Origin: JAJRVM01 sp963700515
Lineage (GTDB): Bacteria; Planctomycetota; Planctomycetia; Pirellulales; Pirellulaceae
Length of the DNA: 64,000 nt
Direction of reading: 5' to 3'
Assembly (NCBI GenBank): GCA_963700515.1
Contig: CAVOXY010000048.1
Coordinates: 1-64,000 of the forward strand
This document shows positions 30,255-39,129 of the stretch, one piece after another. Every line of letters begins with the position of its first letter. The stretch's first letter is position 1. Both the position numbers and the translations under genes were made by a program. The notes below the pieces were generated by a model, which worked only from the letters and a program-made list of their open reading frames with translations, ran no database searches and had not been told where the DNA came from.

Positions 30255-31688
30255 TCATTCGGCGGCATCCTTCCGCAGATCGACTTGAGCACGTTCAGCG
30301 AGCATCATCGGGCTGTCCCACACCGGTAACCGCGTCAACGTGGTGTTCCCGTCCTCGAGTTTCCATGCGGACTTGTCGAGTGCAAAGACCTTGCCCGTGA
30401 TCATTTCGACGTAGACCGGATCTTGGAACGTAACTCCCTTGATCGTCACATCGACTTTATTCCACGTCAGGTCGTCACTCGGAACTTCATCGCTATACCA
30501 CAGCAACGCGACCGACGTCCCCGCCTTTTCGAACCCTGCAACTGTCAGCGCGCGCGGTGAATTCGACTCGTACTCCAATATGCCGACGGACTTAACCGCG
30601 TTGTCAAAGAAACTCATCATGTGCTGGACAGCGTAGTAGGCAGGCCGCTTGTAGATGAATTCAAGCAGCAGGTTCGAGCGGATCAGGCCGAACGATTGCA
30701 GCATGTTCGGGTACTTCAGGTCGATGATGGTGAAGACGCTCGACGGGATGCTGCGGACCCGGTCGCCCGCCATGCGACGCAGATTCCATTTTGCCTGGCT
30801 GTACTCGGTCCACGGATATTGGCTCAGAGCATGGGTCCATTCCAAGATGGAAGGACACCCGACCTCGCCCTGGTACACATCGTACTTCGGGCTATAGGCC
30901 GCCAGTTGCTGTCTCATCTTCTCAACCGATGCATATGTCGTGTCGGGATTCTGCGTGTACGGGTGATAGACCCAGTAGTCGACCAGGTCCAGCTTGTCCG
31001 CGTTCTTGAGCGATTCCAGGACGACGGTGCGGTCGGCATCGGTAATTGCTGTGACGAAGATAACCGCATCCGGCTGAATCCTCTTGATGAGTTCGGCGGT
31101 TGTCAGCACCATGACCGAGTAGTCCTTGCCTTGGCCAAACGGCTCGTTCCAGATCTCCCACTCATTCACAACCGCCTTGTATCGGATGACGGTCGCCTCG
31201 ACATACTTCAGCCAGGCGGTCATCGCCTCTTCTGCATGCACGATCGGCGCGAGGGTCGAGCCCAGCTGGATGGTCGATTTGTAGATCGGGTTGCCATAAC
31301 ACAGGCAGACCCAAGGCTTGACACCCTGCTGATTCAGGCCGTAAACGCACTCGTCCAGCCAGGCGAAATCGTACACGCCCTTCTGTTTCTCGCATTTGGC
31401 CCAGCCGCTCTGCAGCCGCCCGTGCTTGGCCCCCAGTTCGCCCACGTAGTCCTTGTAGACACTGAACTTGGCCTGGTCGCGATCGAGCGTCTCGCAGCCC
31501 ACCGACCAATCCGACGACGCGATGTCCTGCGCGTGCCGCGTGGCGATCCAGCCGATCTGTTTCAGCTCCGGCCCCGATGCCTTGAACTTGTCCCACGTGA
31601 TGCTGCGATACGTTTTGCCCTTATCGGCGCCCATGGCGATGAAACAGATCGACAGCCCGACCAGCAAGCCCATCGTAAGTTTTCTCAT
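30255..31688 (-). CDS. Secreted clan GH-A glycoside hydrolase (GH39/GH5-like)
   Basis: 477 residues, intact. ATG 31686-31688 follows TAGGAG; signal peptide MRKLTMGLLVGLSICFIAMG. A TIM barrel is suggested by the strand motifs GVKPWVCLCYGNPIY, then VVNEWEIWNEPFGQGKD with the acid/base Glu in W-N-E-P (~residue 175), and VYQGEVGCPSILEW with the likely nucleophile Glu (~270). YWVYHPYTQNPDTTY precedes it. The C-terminal ~120 residues form a beta-sandwich typical of GH39/GH51-like enzymes. It should cleave a beta-linked glycan outside the cytoplasm; the sugar cannot be read. Downstream is element remnant 3; upstream is a glycosidase tail remnant. Confidence 0.75.
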   Translation of the reverse strand: MRKLTMGLLVGLSICFIAMGADKGKTYRSITWDKFKASGPELKQIGWIATRHAQDIASSDWSVGCETLDRDQAKFSVYKDYVGELGAKHGRLQSGWAKCEKQKGVYDFAWLDECVYGLNQQGVKPWVCLCYGNPIYKSTIQLGSTLAPIVHAEEAMTAWLKYVEATVIRYKAVVNEWEIWNEPFGQGKDYSVMVLTTAELIKRIQPDAVIFVTAITDADRTVVLESLKNADKLDLVDYWVYHPYTQNPDTTYASVEKMRQQLAAYSPKYDVYQGEVGCPSILEWTHALSQYPWTEYSQAKWNLRRMAGDRVRSIPSSVFTIIDLKYPNMLQSFGLIRSNLLLEFIYKRPAYYAVQHMMSFFDNAVKSVGILEYESNSPRALTVAGFEKAGTSVALLWYSDEVPSDDLTWNKVDVTIKGVTFQDPVYVEMITGKVFALDKSAWKLEDGNTTLTRLPVWDSPMMLAERAQVDLRKDAAE

Positions 31689-31736
31689 GCTTGCACTCCT
31701 ACGCTGCTTTGTATTGACGACTCGAATTTCCCTCTT

Positions 31737-32091
31737 TCAGTACAGCACCCACTCGGGAGCCGAAAGAAGACCGACGTCGCTATGAGCGTCCGGCGGCGGC
31801 ACCCAGAATTTCTTGTTCCAAGCGGCGGCGGGGTTCTTCCAGTCGCCGAACAAGGGCGCCACCGAGGTCCAGACGGAGATTCTCAGCTCGGCTTTCTTTC
31901 CTCGGGCGCCGGCTGGAATGGTCCACTCGAAAGGCGCCCAGACACGTTCACCCAAAGCTTGCCCGTCTAGCGTGACCGCCGGTACAGCCCGCCCGTGTTG
32001 ATCCGCAGCTTGACGTCACTCGCATGGGACGGGATCTCGACCTGTGCCGTATAGGTCACCCTCGCCGGAATCTGCTGTAACCAGTCCCCCT
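31737..32091 (-). pseudogene. C-terminal remnant of a glycoside hydrolase-associated beta-sandwich
   Basis: About 118 codons with one slip near 31,985. The reading is VTYTAQVEIPSHASDVKLRI, NTGGLY, then AVTLDGQALGERVWAPFEW and IPAGARGKKAELRISVWTS, ending PDAHSDVGLLSAPEWVLY. This is the jelly-roll tail that follows catalytic domains in large planctomycete and Bacteroidetes glycosidases. The catalytic part is absent because the fragment begins at the stop codon of the DUF1579 gene. The strand matches its neighbours, so it may mark an old deletion. Confidence 0.6.
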
Positions 32092-32653
32092 AGCGGTTCT
32101 TGTTCTTTCGCTGCGCCGTGCCGGTCATGATGGTGATCCACTTGCCGTCGTCGTTGAGCATCTTGGATGACATGGCCATCTCGTCGGTGGACCTGAATTC
32201 GTAGACATCCTGAAACTTCGTGAGCTTCCCTGCGGCCATGAAGTTCGGTCCTTCCGCTTCGAGCGTGAGGATCTTGCCGGTCGCATCGACGGTGCCTTCG
32301 TAGCGCCACATATGGTTGATCATCGAATCGACCCATGTGCCGACGTATTTCTTCTTGGCCGGATCATAGCCGACGGTCTGGATGCCGACCATCGGTGTGC
32401 CGGCCAGATCGCCTTTCATCTCGTTCAACACCCAGAAACCTCCGATCATGCGGGAACTGATCGAGCCCTCGCATTCCATCGCCGGCTGTCCTGGCCCCAT
32501 ATCGGCCTTGGATTTCGTCGACCACTCGCCGACAAATTGCTGAAGCCACTGATGCTCTTTCTCCGGACCGGGGAACTGAGGCAATTCCTGAGCCTGAACA
32601 GCCGCCGTGGTGATGATGATGAGCGACAACATGCTGAGAGTGCGAAGTTTCAT
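32090..32653 (-). CDS. Secreted DUF1579 family protein
   Basis: 187 residues from ATG 32651-32653. Signal peptide MKLRTLSMLSLIIITTAAVQ, cut near AQA. The mature start HQWLQQFVGEWSTKSKADMG is the diagnostic G-x-W segment, followed by GFWVLNEMKGDLAGTPM, GIQTVGYDPAKKKYVGTWVD and the late strand MSSKMLNDDGKWITIMTG. DUF1579 proteins are predicted lipocalin-like barrels of unknown ligand. It is 13 bases downstream of the DoxX gene and probably cotranscribed with it and with the YciI-VOC gene. Confidence 0.85.
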   Translation of the reverse strand: MKLRTLSMLSLIIITTAAVQAQELPQFPGPEKEHQWLQQFVGEWSTKSKADMGPGQPAMECEGSISSRMIGGFWVLNEMKGDLAGTPMVGIQTVGYDPAKKKYVGTWVDSMINHMWRYEGTVDATGKILTLEAEGPNFMAAGKLTKFQDVYEFRSTDEMAMSSKMLNDDGKWITIMTGTAQRKNKNR

Positions 32654-32666
32654 ACGATGCTCCTGT

Positions 32667-33068
32667 CTAAGTGTTACTTGTCTCTGATGAAGAGGTTTGA
32701 CAACTGGGCTTAAACGCCATGGTGAACACGCGCGGGTCACGCAGTCCCAGTGCGATCCACGCGACAACGCCGATGATGATTGGCATGAAGAAAGGATCGG
32801 CCACGCGGACGTGAGTCGCGACGGCTCCGCCGAGATACCCCGTCAACAGGATCGCGCCGATGAACGTGGTTCGTGGAATCAGGAACAGCACGGCGATCGC
32901 GACCTCGACGATGCCGACCCTGAACATCACGTCTTCCGTCCAGCCGAGTTTGGCGAACATCTCGGCTTTCCCTTCCCATTGCATGAATTTTCCGCTGGCG
33001 CTGGCAAGGATCAGGAAGGCGGACAACAATCCGCTCAGGATCCAGCCCGTGAGTCTTGCTTTGGACAT
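32667..33068 (-). CDS. DoxX-like family membrane protein
   Basis: 133 residues, ATG 33066-33068. Four hydrophobic helices: GWILSGLLSAFLILASASG, MFRVGIVEVAIAVLFLIPR, TFIGAILLTGYLGGAVATHV and FFMPIIIGVVAWIALGL. The G-Y-L-G-G-A-V-A-T-H-V segment is the usual DoxX-like motif. Such proteins sit in the inner membrane and are linked with redox homeostasis, but the activity is not settled. Same strand and close spacing as DUF1579; genes of this set often occur together with YciI and VOC proteins. Confidence 0.85.
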   Translation of the reverse strand: MSKARLTGWILSGLLSAFLILASASGKFMQWEGKAEMFAKLGWTEDVMFRVGIVEVAIAVLFLIPRTTFIGAILLTGYLGGAVATHVRVADPFFMPIIIGVVAWIALGLRDPRVFTMAFKPSCQTSSSETSNT

Positions 33069-33218
33069 ATTCAGATACTCTCCAGTTGGCGTGATTCATC
33101 GCGTTTCGGCAGCGGAACAATTGGATGGATTTCAACAGTTCCTTTCGTTGCCGGAGGTAATCTGGTGGCGATGGCGAACGCATCTGTTTCGTCTAACAGT
33201 GTCGTATCGTCATGACCG

Positions 33219-34064
33219 TCACTGCGGCTCGCCCGAAACCATCACCATCCAACCGACGCCGAACTTATCGGTGACCTGTCCGTATCGTGGTGACCAGAAA
33301 GTCTTGACCAGTGGCATGTCGACCGTGCCGCCAGCGGAAAGCGCGTTGAATACACGATCCGCGGCGGCGGCTGTAGGAACCCGTAGAGCGAGGCGAAATC
33401 CACTGAATATCGATTTGTCGTCGCAGCCGTCCGAAGCCATGATGGTCCAGCCACCGACTTTGAAGTCCGCGTGCATGATCTTGTTTTCGAATCCGGGTTG
33501 GAGCATGCCCTCGGGCACCGGATCAGGGCTTTCGTTGAATCGCATCAACATGCCGACTTGGGCGCCGATCGCTTGCCTGTAGAACTCAATCGCCTCCTCG
33601 CAACGACCGGCGAAAAAGAGGTATGGCTGAACCGAACTCGCCAGAGCAGCCATTGCGTCGCGCAGACATTCTTCGTGCCTGGCGTGCTCTCCAGTCGGGT
33701 CGCACTCGGCGAAGTCCGCCATTTCATACAGTGGGCGGATCTCCATGTCGGAATCTTCCAGCATCGGGTTCGGACAACGCTTTACCCACTCAACCGCCTC
33801 TTCCATCGAGCCGACTTCCCAGAGCCAATAGCCGGCGATCAGTTCCTGCGTTTCGGCAAACGGCCCATCGGTAACGGTGCGATTCGTTCCTGAGAAGCGG
33901 ACTCGGACTCCCGCGGAGCTGGGTTTGAGGCCCTCTCCTGCCTTCATGATTCCAGCTTTGACCAGTTCTTCATTGAACCGGCCCATGTCGGCCATCAATT
34001 GCTCGCTGGGCATCACACCTGTTTCCGAACTCTGCGTCGCCTTGACAATGACCATCACTTGCAT
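33219..34064 (-). CDS. Fusion of a YciI/DGPF domain and a PhnB-like VOC domain
   Basis: 281 residues, ATG 34062-34064. Residues 1-115 are a YciI/DGPF-type dimeric alpha-beta barrel: MVIVKATQSSETGVMPSEQL, then TVTDGPFAETQELIAGYWLW and EAVEWVKRCPNP. Residues ~140-280 are a vicinal-oxygen-chelate module: VQPYLFFAGRCEEAIEFYRQ, MHADFKVGGWTIMASDGCD and VDMPLVKTFWSPRYGQVTD, ending KFGVGWMVMV. The pattern matches PhnB-like VOC proteins, which usually bind a metal or substrate of unknown identity. The two families are normally separate neighbouring genes; here they are one frame with no stop between them. Confidence 0.85.
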   Translation of the reverse strand: MQVMVIVKATQSSETGVMPSEQLMADMGRFNEELVKAGIMKAGEGLKPSSAGVRVRFSGTNRTVTDGPFAETQELIAGYWLWEVGSMEEAVEWVKRCPNPMLEDSDMEIRPLYEMADFAECDPTGEHARHEECLRDAMAALASSVQPYLFFAGRCEEAIEFYRQAIGAQVGMLMRFNESPDPVPEGMLQPGFENKIMHADFKVGGWTIMASDGCDDKSIFSGFRLALRVPTAAAADRVFNALSAGGTVDMPLVKTFWSPRYGQVTDKFGVGWMVMVSGEPQ

Positions 34065-34499
34065 CTTCTACTCTCCAGGCTGTGGAATATCGACGAGAGA
34101 CTTTGCGTTAGCCCTGAATCGCGAGTTGAATTCCTGATCCTCCTCCCATTCCGCATTTCGTTCCGTCGAGACACGCCTATTTCTAGTCCGGTCGCTGCAT
34201 TCGTCAATTTCGCGATCCGCACTTCACTGTGAGGGGGATTCTCCAGGCAGTGTCAGGTGAATTGCATGGGCACAGGTCCGCTAATTCGCCTCCACGTTCT
34301 GACCCTGCACTGCAGAAGGCGGAGTGACCCCCGCCACATTTGGGCCTTGAGACTTCCTTGTGGCCACTGTAGCTCAAGTGGGGATTGCCGTAAGTGCTTG
34401 CGGCAACATGTTTAAGTCGACGTGCATCCGTCGCACGCCTGTCGACAAAACAGTCGACTGGCACCCGGTCACCCCGACTTTTCGAGATCACCGTTGATA
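34065..34499. other. Intergenic stretch with a small palindrome
   Basis: No gene is supported. A short stem TTGCCG/CGGCAA with the sequence CCGTAAGTGCTTGCGG lies at about 34,385-34,405. Otherwise nothing is recognised; it leads into the nested hairpin at 34500. Confidence 0.5.
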
Positions 34500-34650
34500 C
34501 CCGATCGGGCAACGCTGTGAAGCATTCTGGAGTCGAGAAAAGTGGTATGCAAGCTCGTAGCCGAAGTCGCCAGACTTCGGGGGCTGCCCACATCTGTCCG
34601 AATTCTGGCGAATTCGGCTACGAAAATGCTTCACAGCGTTGCCGATCGGG
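34500..34650. repeat. 151-nt nested inverted-repeat element
   Basis: Outer arms 34500-34526 and 34625-34650 pair over about 26 positions with one extra G on the left. Inner arms (GTAGCCGAAGTCGCCAGACT and continuation; and the complement at 34598-34621) pair at 22 of 24. Each inner arm is itself a perfect hairpin: 34561-34580 (CCGAAGTC/GACTTCGG) and 34598-34617 (CCGAATTC/GAATTCGG). The two differ by a matched base change on both sides of the stem. This is the layout of an inverted REP pair (BIME-like) or a MITE. Confidence 0.8.
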
Positions 34651-34685
34651 ATGTAAGCCGTGAGGCTACCCGGCGAACAGTCGGA

Positions 34686-35111
34686 TCAGCCCCGGATTGG
34701 CACCGTGCGGCGTTGGCCGCCGCTGAGATCCACCGCCACGTAGGTCACTTCCGCCTCGGTGAGATGGACGATTTCGCCATGGCGATCGGCCTCAACGTCC
34801 ACATGCATCGTGATCGACGTTGTTCCAACCCTCACCAGGCTCGTCCAAAAGCTCACGGTGTCCCCGACGAAGACCGGGCGGTGGAACTCCACGCTCTTCA
34901 TCGCCACCGAGACAATCGGCTGATCGGGCCAACCCGCACGGCGAATCTCGTGACATGCGCCGACCGCACCGGCCTGGTCGGTGTAGCTTAGGATCACGCC
35001 GCCGAAGATCGTCCCGTAAGGGTTCGTGTCTCGGGGCATCATCACGACCTTTATCGCTAGGTATCGGTCATCACGCTGGGCGTTTGTCACGAGGCCACCA
35101 CGTCTTTCCAA
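34686..35111 (-). CDS. Acyl-CoA thioesterase, YciA-like hotdog fold
   Basis: 141 residues from a TTG at 35111; a GTG at 35090 is an equally likely start and fits YciA-type N-termini. The core reads LAIKVVMMPRDTNPYGTIFG followed by GVILSYTDQAGAVGACH. The N-P-x-G-x-x-F-G-G-x-x-L-x-x-x-D motif contains the catalytic Asp of YciA-like enzymes. Then SVEFHRPVFVGDTVSFWTSL and TSITMHVDVEADR follow. It hydrolyses acyl-CoA to free acid and CoA in the cytoplasm. It is 37 bases downstream of a ceramidase-LamG gene; a shared transcript is possible, but a functional link is not obvious. Confidence 0.85.
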   Translation of the reverse strand: MERRGGLVTNAQRDDRYLAIKVVMMPRDTNPYGTIFGGVILSYTDQAGAVGACHEIRRAGWPDQPIVSVAMKSVEFHRPVFVGDTVSFWTSLVRVGTTSITMHVDVEADRHGEIVHLTEAEVTYVAVDLSGGQRRTVPIRG

Positions 35112-35148
35112 GGCTTTCTATCCCCGAACTGTTTGCCTGTCTGTTGCA

Positions 35149-37278
35149 TCAAGCTCCACGGATCACGACCTCGGCCATGCGGCCTTCGAGGTTGGCGTAG
35201 CCGTCCGAACGGCCACCCACGAACAGGTCCCTGCAACCCGCGGGACGAGTAACCGATACACTGCCCGAGATGATCGGCTCATCCGTGTCGCCTAAGTAGA
35301 CGGCCACGTCCTCGCCGCGGCGTTTCAGGCGGACGTGATACCACGTCTTGGGTTCGATGAGGGGACCGCCCGACAGAACTTCGCTTTTCTCGTCGCCGTT
35401 GAAGAAGAAGAGTCGACCGGCGGCGTCCTTGTCGGCAGCGGTGCCGGCGATTCCCAAATGGTCGCCAGGGCAGTTCTTCGCGCCGTCGGGTCCCAGCGAC
35501 AGCATGTATCCGGTCACGGCACGGTTATCGTTTGGCAAACCGTTCCAGAAGAAGAACTCGGCTTCGTAGTCGCCGGGCAGATCCATTTCCGCCTTCATTC
35601 TCCCGCCGACGAACTGCACCGCCCGGGGTTTTTCGCCGCCGACGCGAAGATCTTCGCGGTCTGGTCCGTCGAGGTAGAATGCGAAGCCGGTCTCGTAGCT
35701 GCCGTGGTTGTTGTTGCCCGAGCTGTCAAACGCCCGCTTGCCTTCGATCTCACCCAACCGCCAGTAAGCAACGGGCTTGCTGGCCAGGATGCGTTTTGCG
35801 AACGGGCCTTGGGAAAGCTGGTATGGGAGGGGATTGCGACCGGTCAACTCCTCGAACATCTCGACAAGCGTATTGACGAAGATCGTCTCGGTGTCGTCTT
35901 GCGTCATCGTGTGCCGAGCGGGCCAGCAGTTGTAGCCGCCCAGCGGTCGCAGTTCGGGAGGCGGTATGTACGCGAGGAAGCCGTTGGCAAGTTCAATGTT
36001 GAACATATCGGCCAGCGGGCATTTCTGCTTCAGCTTCAGCCCGCTGATGGCATACACCTCAGCCGGCCAGGCGGCGATCCCCAACTCGCCTATGCGGATG
36101 GCCTGCAGCTTCGGGGTCGCTTTGCGCATCTCTTTCAGCAGCATGATCTCGCGCACGTAGACTTCGGCCATGGAGCCAGGATCGCGCCCGCCCATGTCGA
36201 CGAAAATCTTTTCGGCCCAGGCTTCGATCTCCTGATCAACGTACTTGAAGTTGATGGTCACTGGCCGCTGAATCACACCCAATGGTACCGAGTCGTGAAA
36301 CTCGATTCGCTGGTAAGCCCTCAGAGCGGCGTCGGCCACATTTTGGGCGTATTGCTGGCGGGAGATCGACTGAGGAGGATTCGTATAGTCAGGCCACTGC
36401 TGATCTCCGCTCGTGCCGTGCGACATCATGGCAATGAACGACTCGTCATCGTCGGCCAGCGTCTGGGAGATAATGCGGGCGAAGTCGCCGTAGTAGTCGG
36501 CCGAGATCGCCGCGGCTCCGAAATAGTGCATCGAATAGTTGGCCAGCAGGGCCATCGGCCTGCCGTCGGCGGTCTGGACAGCCAGCACCGAAACTTCGGG
36601 ATCGGCTGGGCCGCAGGGACCGATGAACTGCGGGTTTTGGTGGCCCGGGTGCATCATCGCCCGGACGGTCTTCCGACCCGTCGGATCGGTATCGATGCAA
36701 TCGGGGCGCTTGATGAACACACGGCAGTACGTGCCTTCAGGATAGTCGACACCCGACCATCCAACCCTCGCCGACTGGAGGTTAGCCGCCGCCTTCTCGA
36801 TGCACTCGACCAGCTTGCCCGGCACGAAGGCGGAGTAGTCGGGATCGGCCTTCGTACCAAGCGCGCCGATAAGAGCTCCGCCCGTGTGAGTGTGCGTGGC
36901 CGAGATCATCATGTTCTCGGCTGGAATGCCGGTTGCCTTGGCCGCCGCCGCTCGCACGTCGTCGTTGATCGAATTGGGGATGGCAACCGTGTCGACGACC
37001 ATCAAGACGAGTTTCGTGGCGCCGTCGTCCAGCACGAGGCACCGGGCAAACAGCGGATCGTTCACCCCACTGGCGGACTGGCTCAGGAAGCCTCCGCAGA
37101 CGAAGACGGGGAACTTCTGCGGTGTGATATCGACCTGAGCGGTACCCGCGCGGAGTGTCTTGCCATCGGTAGACTGGGCCGCCAGGCCGGCGAGAGTCGG
37201 TACCACACCGCTGAGGCAACCCAACCCGGCCGCGGAAGTCTGGCGGAGGAATTCACGACGATTTGCGAGTGACTTCAT
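35149..37278 (-). CDS. Neutral/alkaline ceramidase-domain protein with C-terminal LamG domain (paralogue A)
   Basis: 709 residues, intact. Twin-arginine-like leader NRREFLRQTSAAGLG. Residues 40-470 match the neutral/alkaline ceramidase fold: RAGTAQVDITPQKFPVFVCG, LVLDDGATKLVLMVVDT, MMISATHTHTGGALIGALG with zinc-type His residues, NYSMHYFGAAAISADYYGDF, MSHGTSGD and a late segment NIELANGFLAYIPPPE. Residues ~500-705 form a LamG-like jelly roll: ASKPVAYWRLGEIEGKRAFD, AVQFVGGRMKAEMDLPGDY, EFFFWNGLPN and DLFVGGRSDGYANLEGRMAE. The true substrate may be an N-acyl or glycolipid rather than ceramide. It follows the Gfo/Idh/MocA gene by 130 bases. Confidence 0.85.
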   Translation of the reverse strand: MKSLANRREFLRQTSAAGLGCLSGVVPTLAGLAAQSTDGKTLRAGTAQVDITPQKFPVFVCGGFLSQSASGVNDPLFARCLVLDDGATKLVLMVVDTVAIPNSINDDVRAAAAKATGIPAENMMISATHTHTGGALIGALGTKADPDYSAFVPGKLVECIEKAAANLQSARVGWSGVDYPEGTYCRVFIKRPDCIDTDPTGRKTVRAMMHPGHQNPQFIGPCGPADPEVSVLAVQTADGRPMALLANYSMHYFGAAAISADYYGDFARIISQTLADDDESFIAMMSHGTSGDQQWPDYTNPPQSISRQQYAQNVADAALRAYQRIEFHDSVPLGVIQRPVTINFKYVDQEIEAWAEKIFVDMGGRDPGSMAEVYVREIMLLKEMRKATPKLQAIRIGELGIAAWPAEVYAISGLKLKQKCPLADMFNIELANGFLAYIPPPELRPLGGYNCWPARHTMTQDDTETIFVNTLVEMFEELTGRNPLPYQLSQGPFAKRILASKPVAYWRLGEIEGKRAFDSSGNNNHGSYETGFAFYLDGPDREDLRVGGEKPRAVQFVGGRMKAEMDLPGDYEAEFFFWNGLPNDNRAVTGYMLSLGPDGAKNCPGDHLGIAGTAADKDAAGRLFFFNGDEKSEVLSGGPLIEPKTWYHVRLKRRGEDVAVYLGDTDEPIISGSVSVTRPAGCRDLFVGGRSDGYANLEGRMAEVVIRGA

Positions 37279-37408
37279 GGCGATATTCCTGTCTGAGAGG
37301 TGGCAACCGGTTGATGCGTAGTCTCGGGGAACTTCAGTCTACGTCAGCTGATAAAAGCGAGAAAGAGTCCTCGAAAGCCCTTGCGCCATGCCCTGTTCCA
37401 CCGCGGGC

Positions 37409-38732
37409 CTACAGGTATTGCTTCGGAAATTTCCAGGGGTCTCGATACTCGGGAACCGACAGCGCGGCCGCTTCCTGGTCGCCGACGATCTTCTCGGTCG
37501 CCGGGTCGAACTGGATCGAACGGCCCAGCTTTCAGCGACAGGTTGCCCAGCACGATCGGCACGTTCACCTTGTGGTGATAGAACACGTTGCAGCTGGGCT
37601 GCTTGCGGCTGCGGATGCAGTCGAGCCATTCGCGTTCCTGGCCCGGCGAGTCGGGAACCGATTTCTCCGGCTCTGGGGCGTCTTTCATCCGATCGCCTTC
37701 GGGCACGATCTGGTGGGTGCCGTAGTCCGCGTACAGGGTTCCGTTGACGCCGTGGAAGTAGATGCCCACTCGCCCCTTGAGGTCGAACCGGTAGGCGTTG
37801 ATCTGCGACATCATCCAGGTGAGGGTGAAGTCGGGGTATTGCAGGATCGTCTCCTGCGTATCGTGGGCGTCGCCGGCGTCGCGGCAAACGTACCGACCGC
37901 CCGAGGAACTGACCATCGTGGGCAACCCCAGTTCGAGCGCCCAGACGGGCAGGTCGATGATGTGCGGGGCCCAGCAGGGCGACCAGCCGCCGCTGTAGTC
38001 CATGAAGGCCGAATGGGTCCCCGAGGTCTTGATGATCATCGGATGGCACGGTCGCATGGGGCCGGGCCCGACCCAGAGTTCCCAATCGAGTCCCTCGGGC
38101 ACGTCGCAGTTGGGGTCATTGCCGACGCCCTCGGCTCCCATGTTCAGCATGTTGAAGGTCCGCGCCACGCCGATCTTTCCCAGGTTGCCCGAACGAACGT
38201 GATCGACCACGCGATGATAGTTCTCGCTGGCGTGGATCTGCGTGCCGACCTGGCTGATGCGATTGTGTTTCTTGACGGCCGCCTTGACCGCCAGGCTCTC
38301 GGCCAGGTGGAGCGTCATCGGCTTTTGCAGGTAGATGTCCTTGCCGGCCTCGCAAGCCTCGATGGCCATCAACGCGTGCCAGTGCGGAGGCGAGGCGATG
38401 ATCACCGCGTCCACGTCTTTCTGCTGGAGCAACTCGCGATAGTCGTTGTAGGGCTTGGGCTTCCCCTCGTGTTCGGCGATGGTTGCGTCTCGCCGTTCCT
38501 TCCAGACGTCACAGATGCCGGTGACGACGACGTCGTCGTGTTTGGTGCAGTTACTCAGGTTGGCTCGGCCCATCCCGCCCGCACCGATCAGGCCGAGCTG
38601 GATCCGGTCGTTGGCGCCCGGCTTGCCGGGCTGCGCCAGAACACTGGAGGAAACAAACAGCGGGACGGCCACACCGGCGACGGCCGACTTACCCATGAAC
38701 TGACGTCGGGACAGTTGATCAGGCTTGGACAT
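37409..38732 (-). CDS. Tat-type Gfo/Idh/MocA family oxidoreductase, C-terminus frameshifted
   Basis: About 441 codons from ATG 38730-38732. The Tat leader reads SRRQFMGKSAVAGVAVPLFV. The Rossmann fold follows with IQLGLIGAGGMGRANLSNC, and then DAVIIASPPHWHALMAIEA and GKDIYLQKPMTLHLAESLA with the family E/Q-K-P Lys. The second domain includes DYSGGWSPCWAPHIIDLPVW and YVCRDAGDAHDTQETILQYP. An extra A near 37,525 shifts the frame; undoing it gives SIQFDPATEKIVGDQEAAAL and the usual ending PEYRDPWKFPKQYL with TAG at 37409-37411. It probably oxidises or epimerises a sugar with NAD(P), in the periplasm, and is the first gene of a likely operon with ceramidase-LamG A. Confidence 0.9.
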
Positions 38733-39129
38733 GTCGATGACCTCCTAACTCGGGGATAGTCCGATCCAACCTCCGGCCGCGTAGCGGGGCGTGCCGGCCG
38801 CCACGATGATAAGCGTAGCGGGACCGTGATGCAAATCCGAGTTTGTAACCGTCGCCAACTTGTCCCCTCGATCGCTTGCCTCTTGACGGTTGAGGGCGAT
38901 TGAACGCTCGTTTCCGGTCGCCGAATCAGCGTTGCGCACAGCGGCATCCGACTGGAATTCGCACGGGAAGCCTCGATTGGCTTTGCGGTTTTTTCAAGAA
39001 CTGATTGCGAACCGGTCTGGAGACCTTTAGACTGTCGATTAGCCTGGCAACCGAACGGCGGGTCCTGCCGCTGTCCCTTCTGTTTTGACGGTTTGAAAAA
39101 CCTGGTCTCCCTCACAGATTGGACCTCTC
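38733..39129. promoter_or_regulatory. Divergent intergenic region between the Gfo/Idh/MocA and ceramidase B genes
   Basis: Both flanking genes start away from this 397-base gap, so it must hold two promoters. No convincing -35/-10 pair, operator palindrome or riboswitch was recognised. The plus-strand start at 39130 has no strong ribosome site. Confidence 0.4.

Noticed and set aside
35335..37272. A 645-codon plus-strand open frame
   Set aside because: It is exactly antisense to the intact ceramidase-LamG gene A, which has a leader, conserved motifs and family length. Long antisense frames are common in GC-rich coding DNA.
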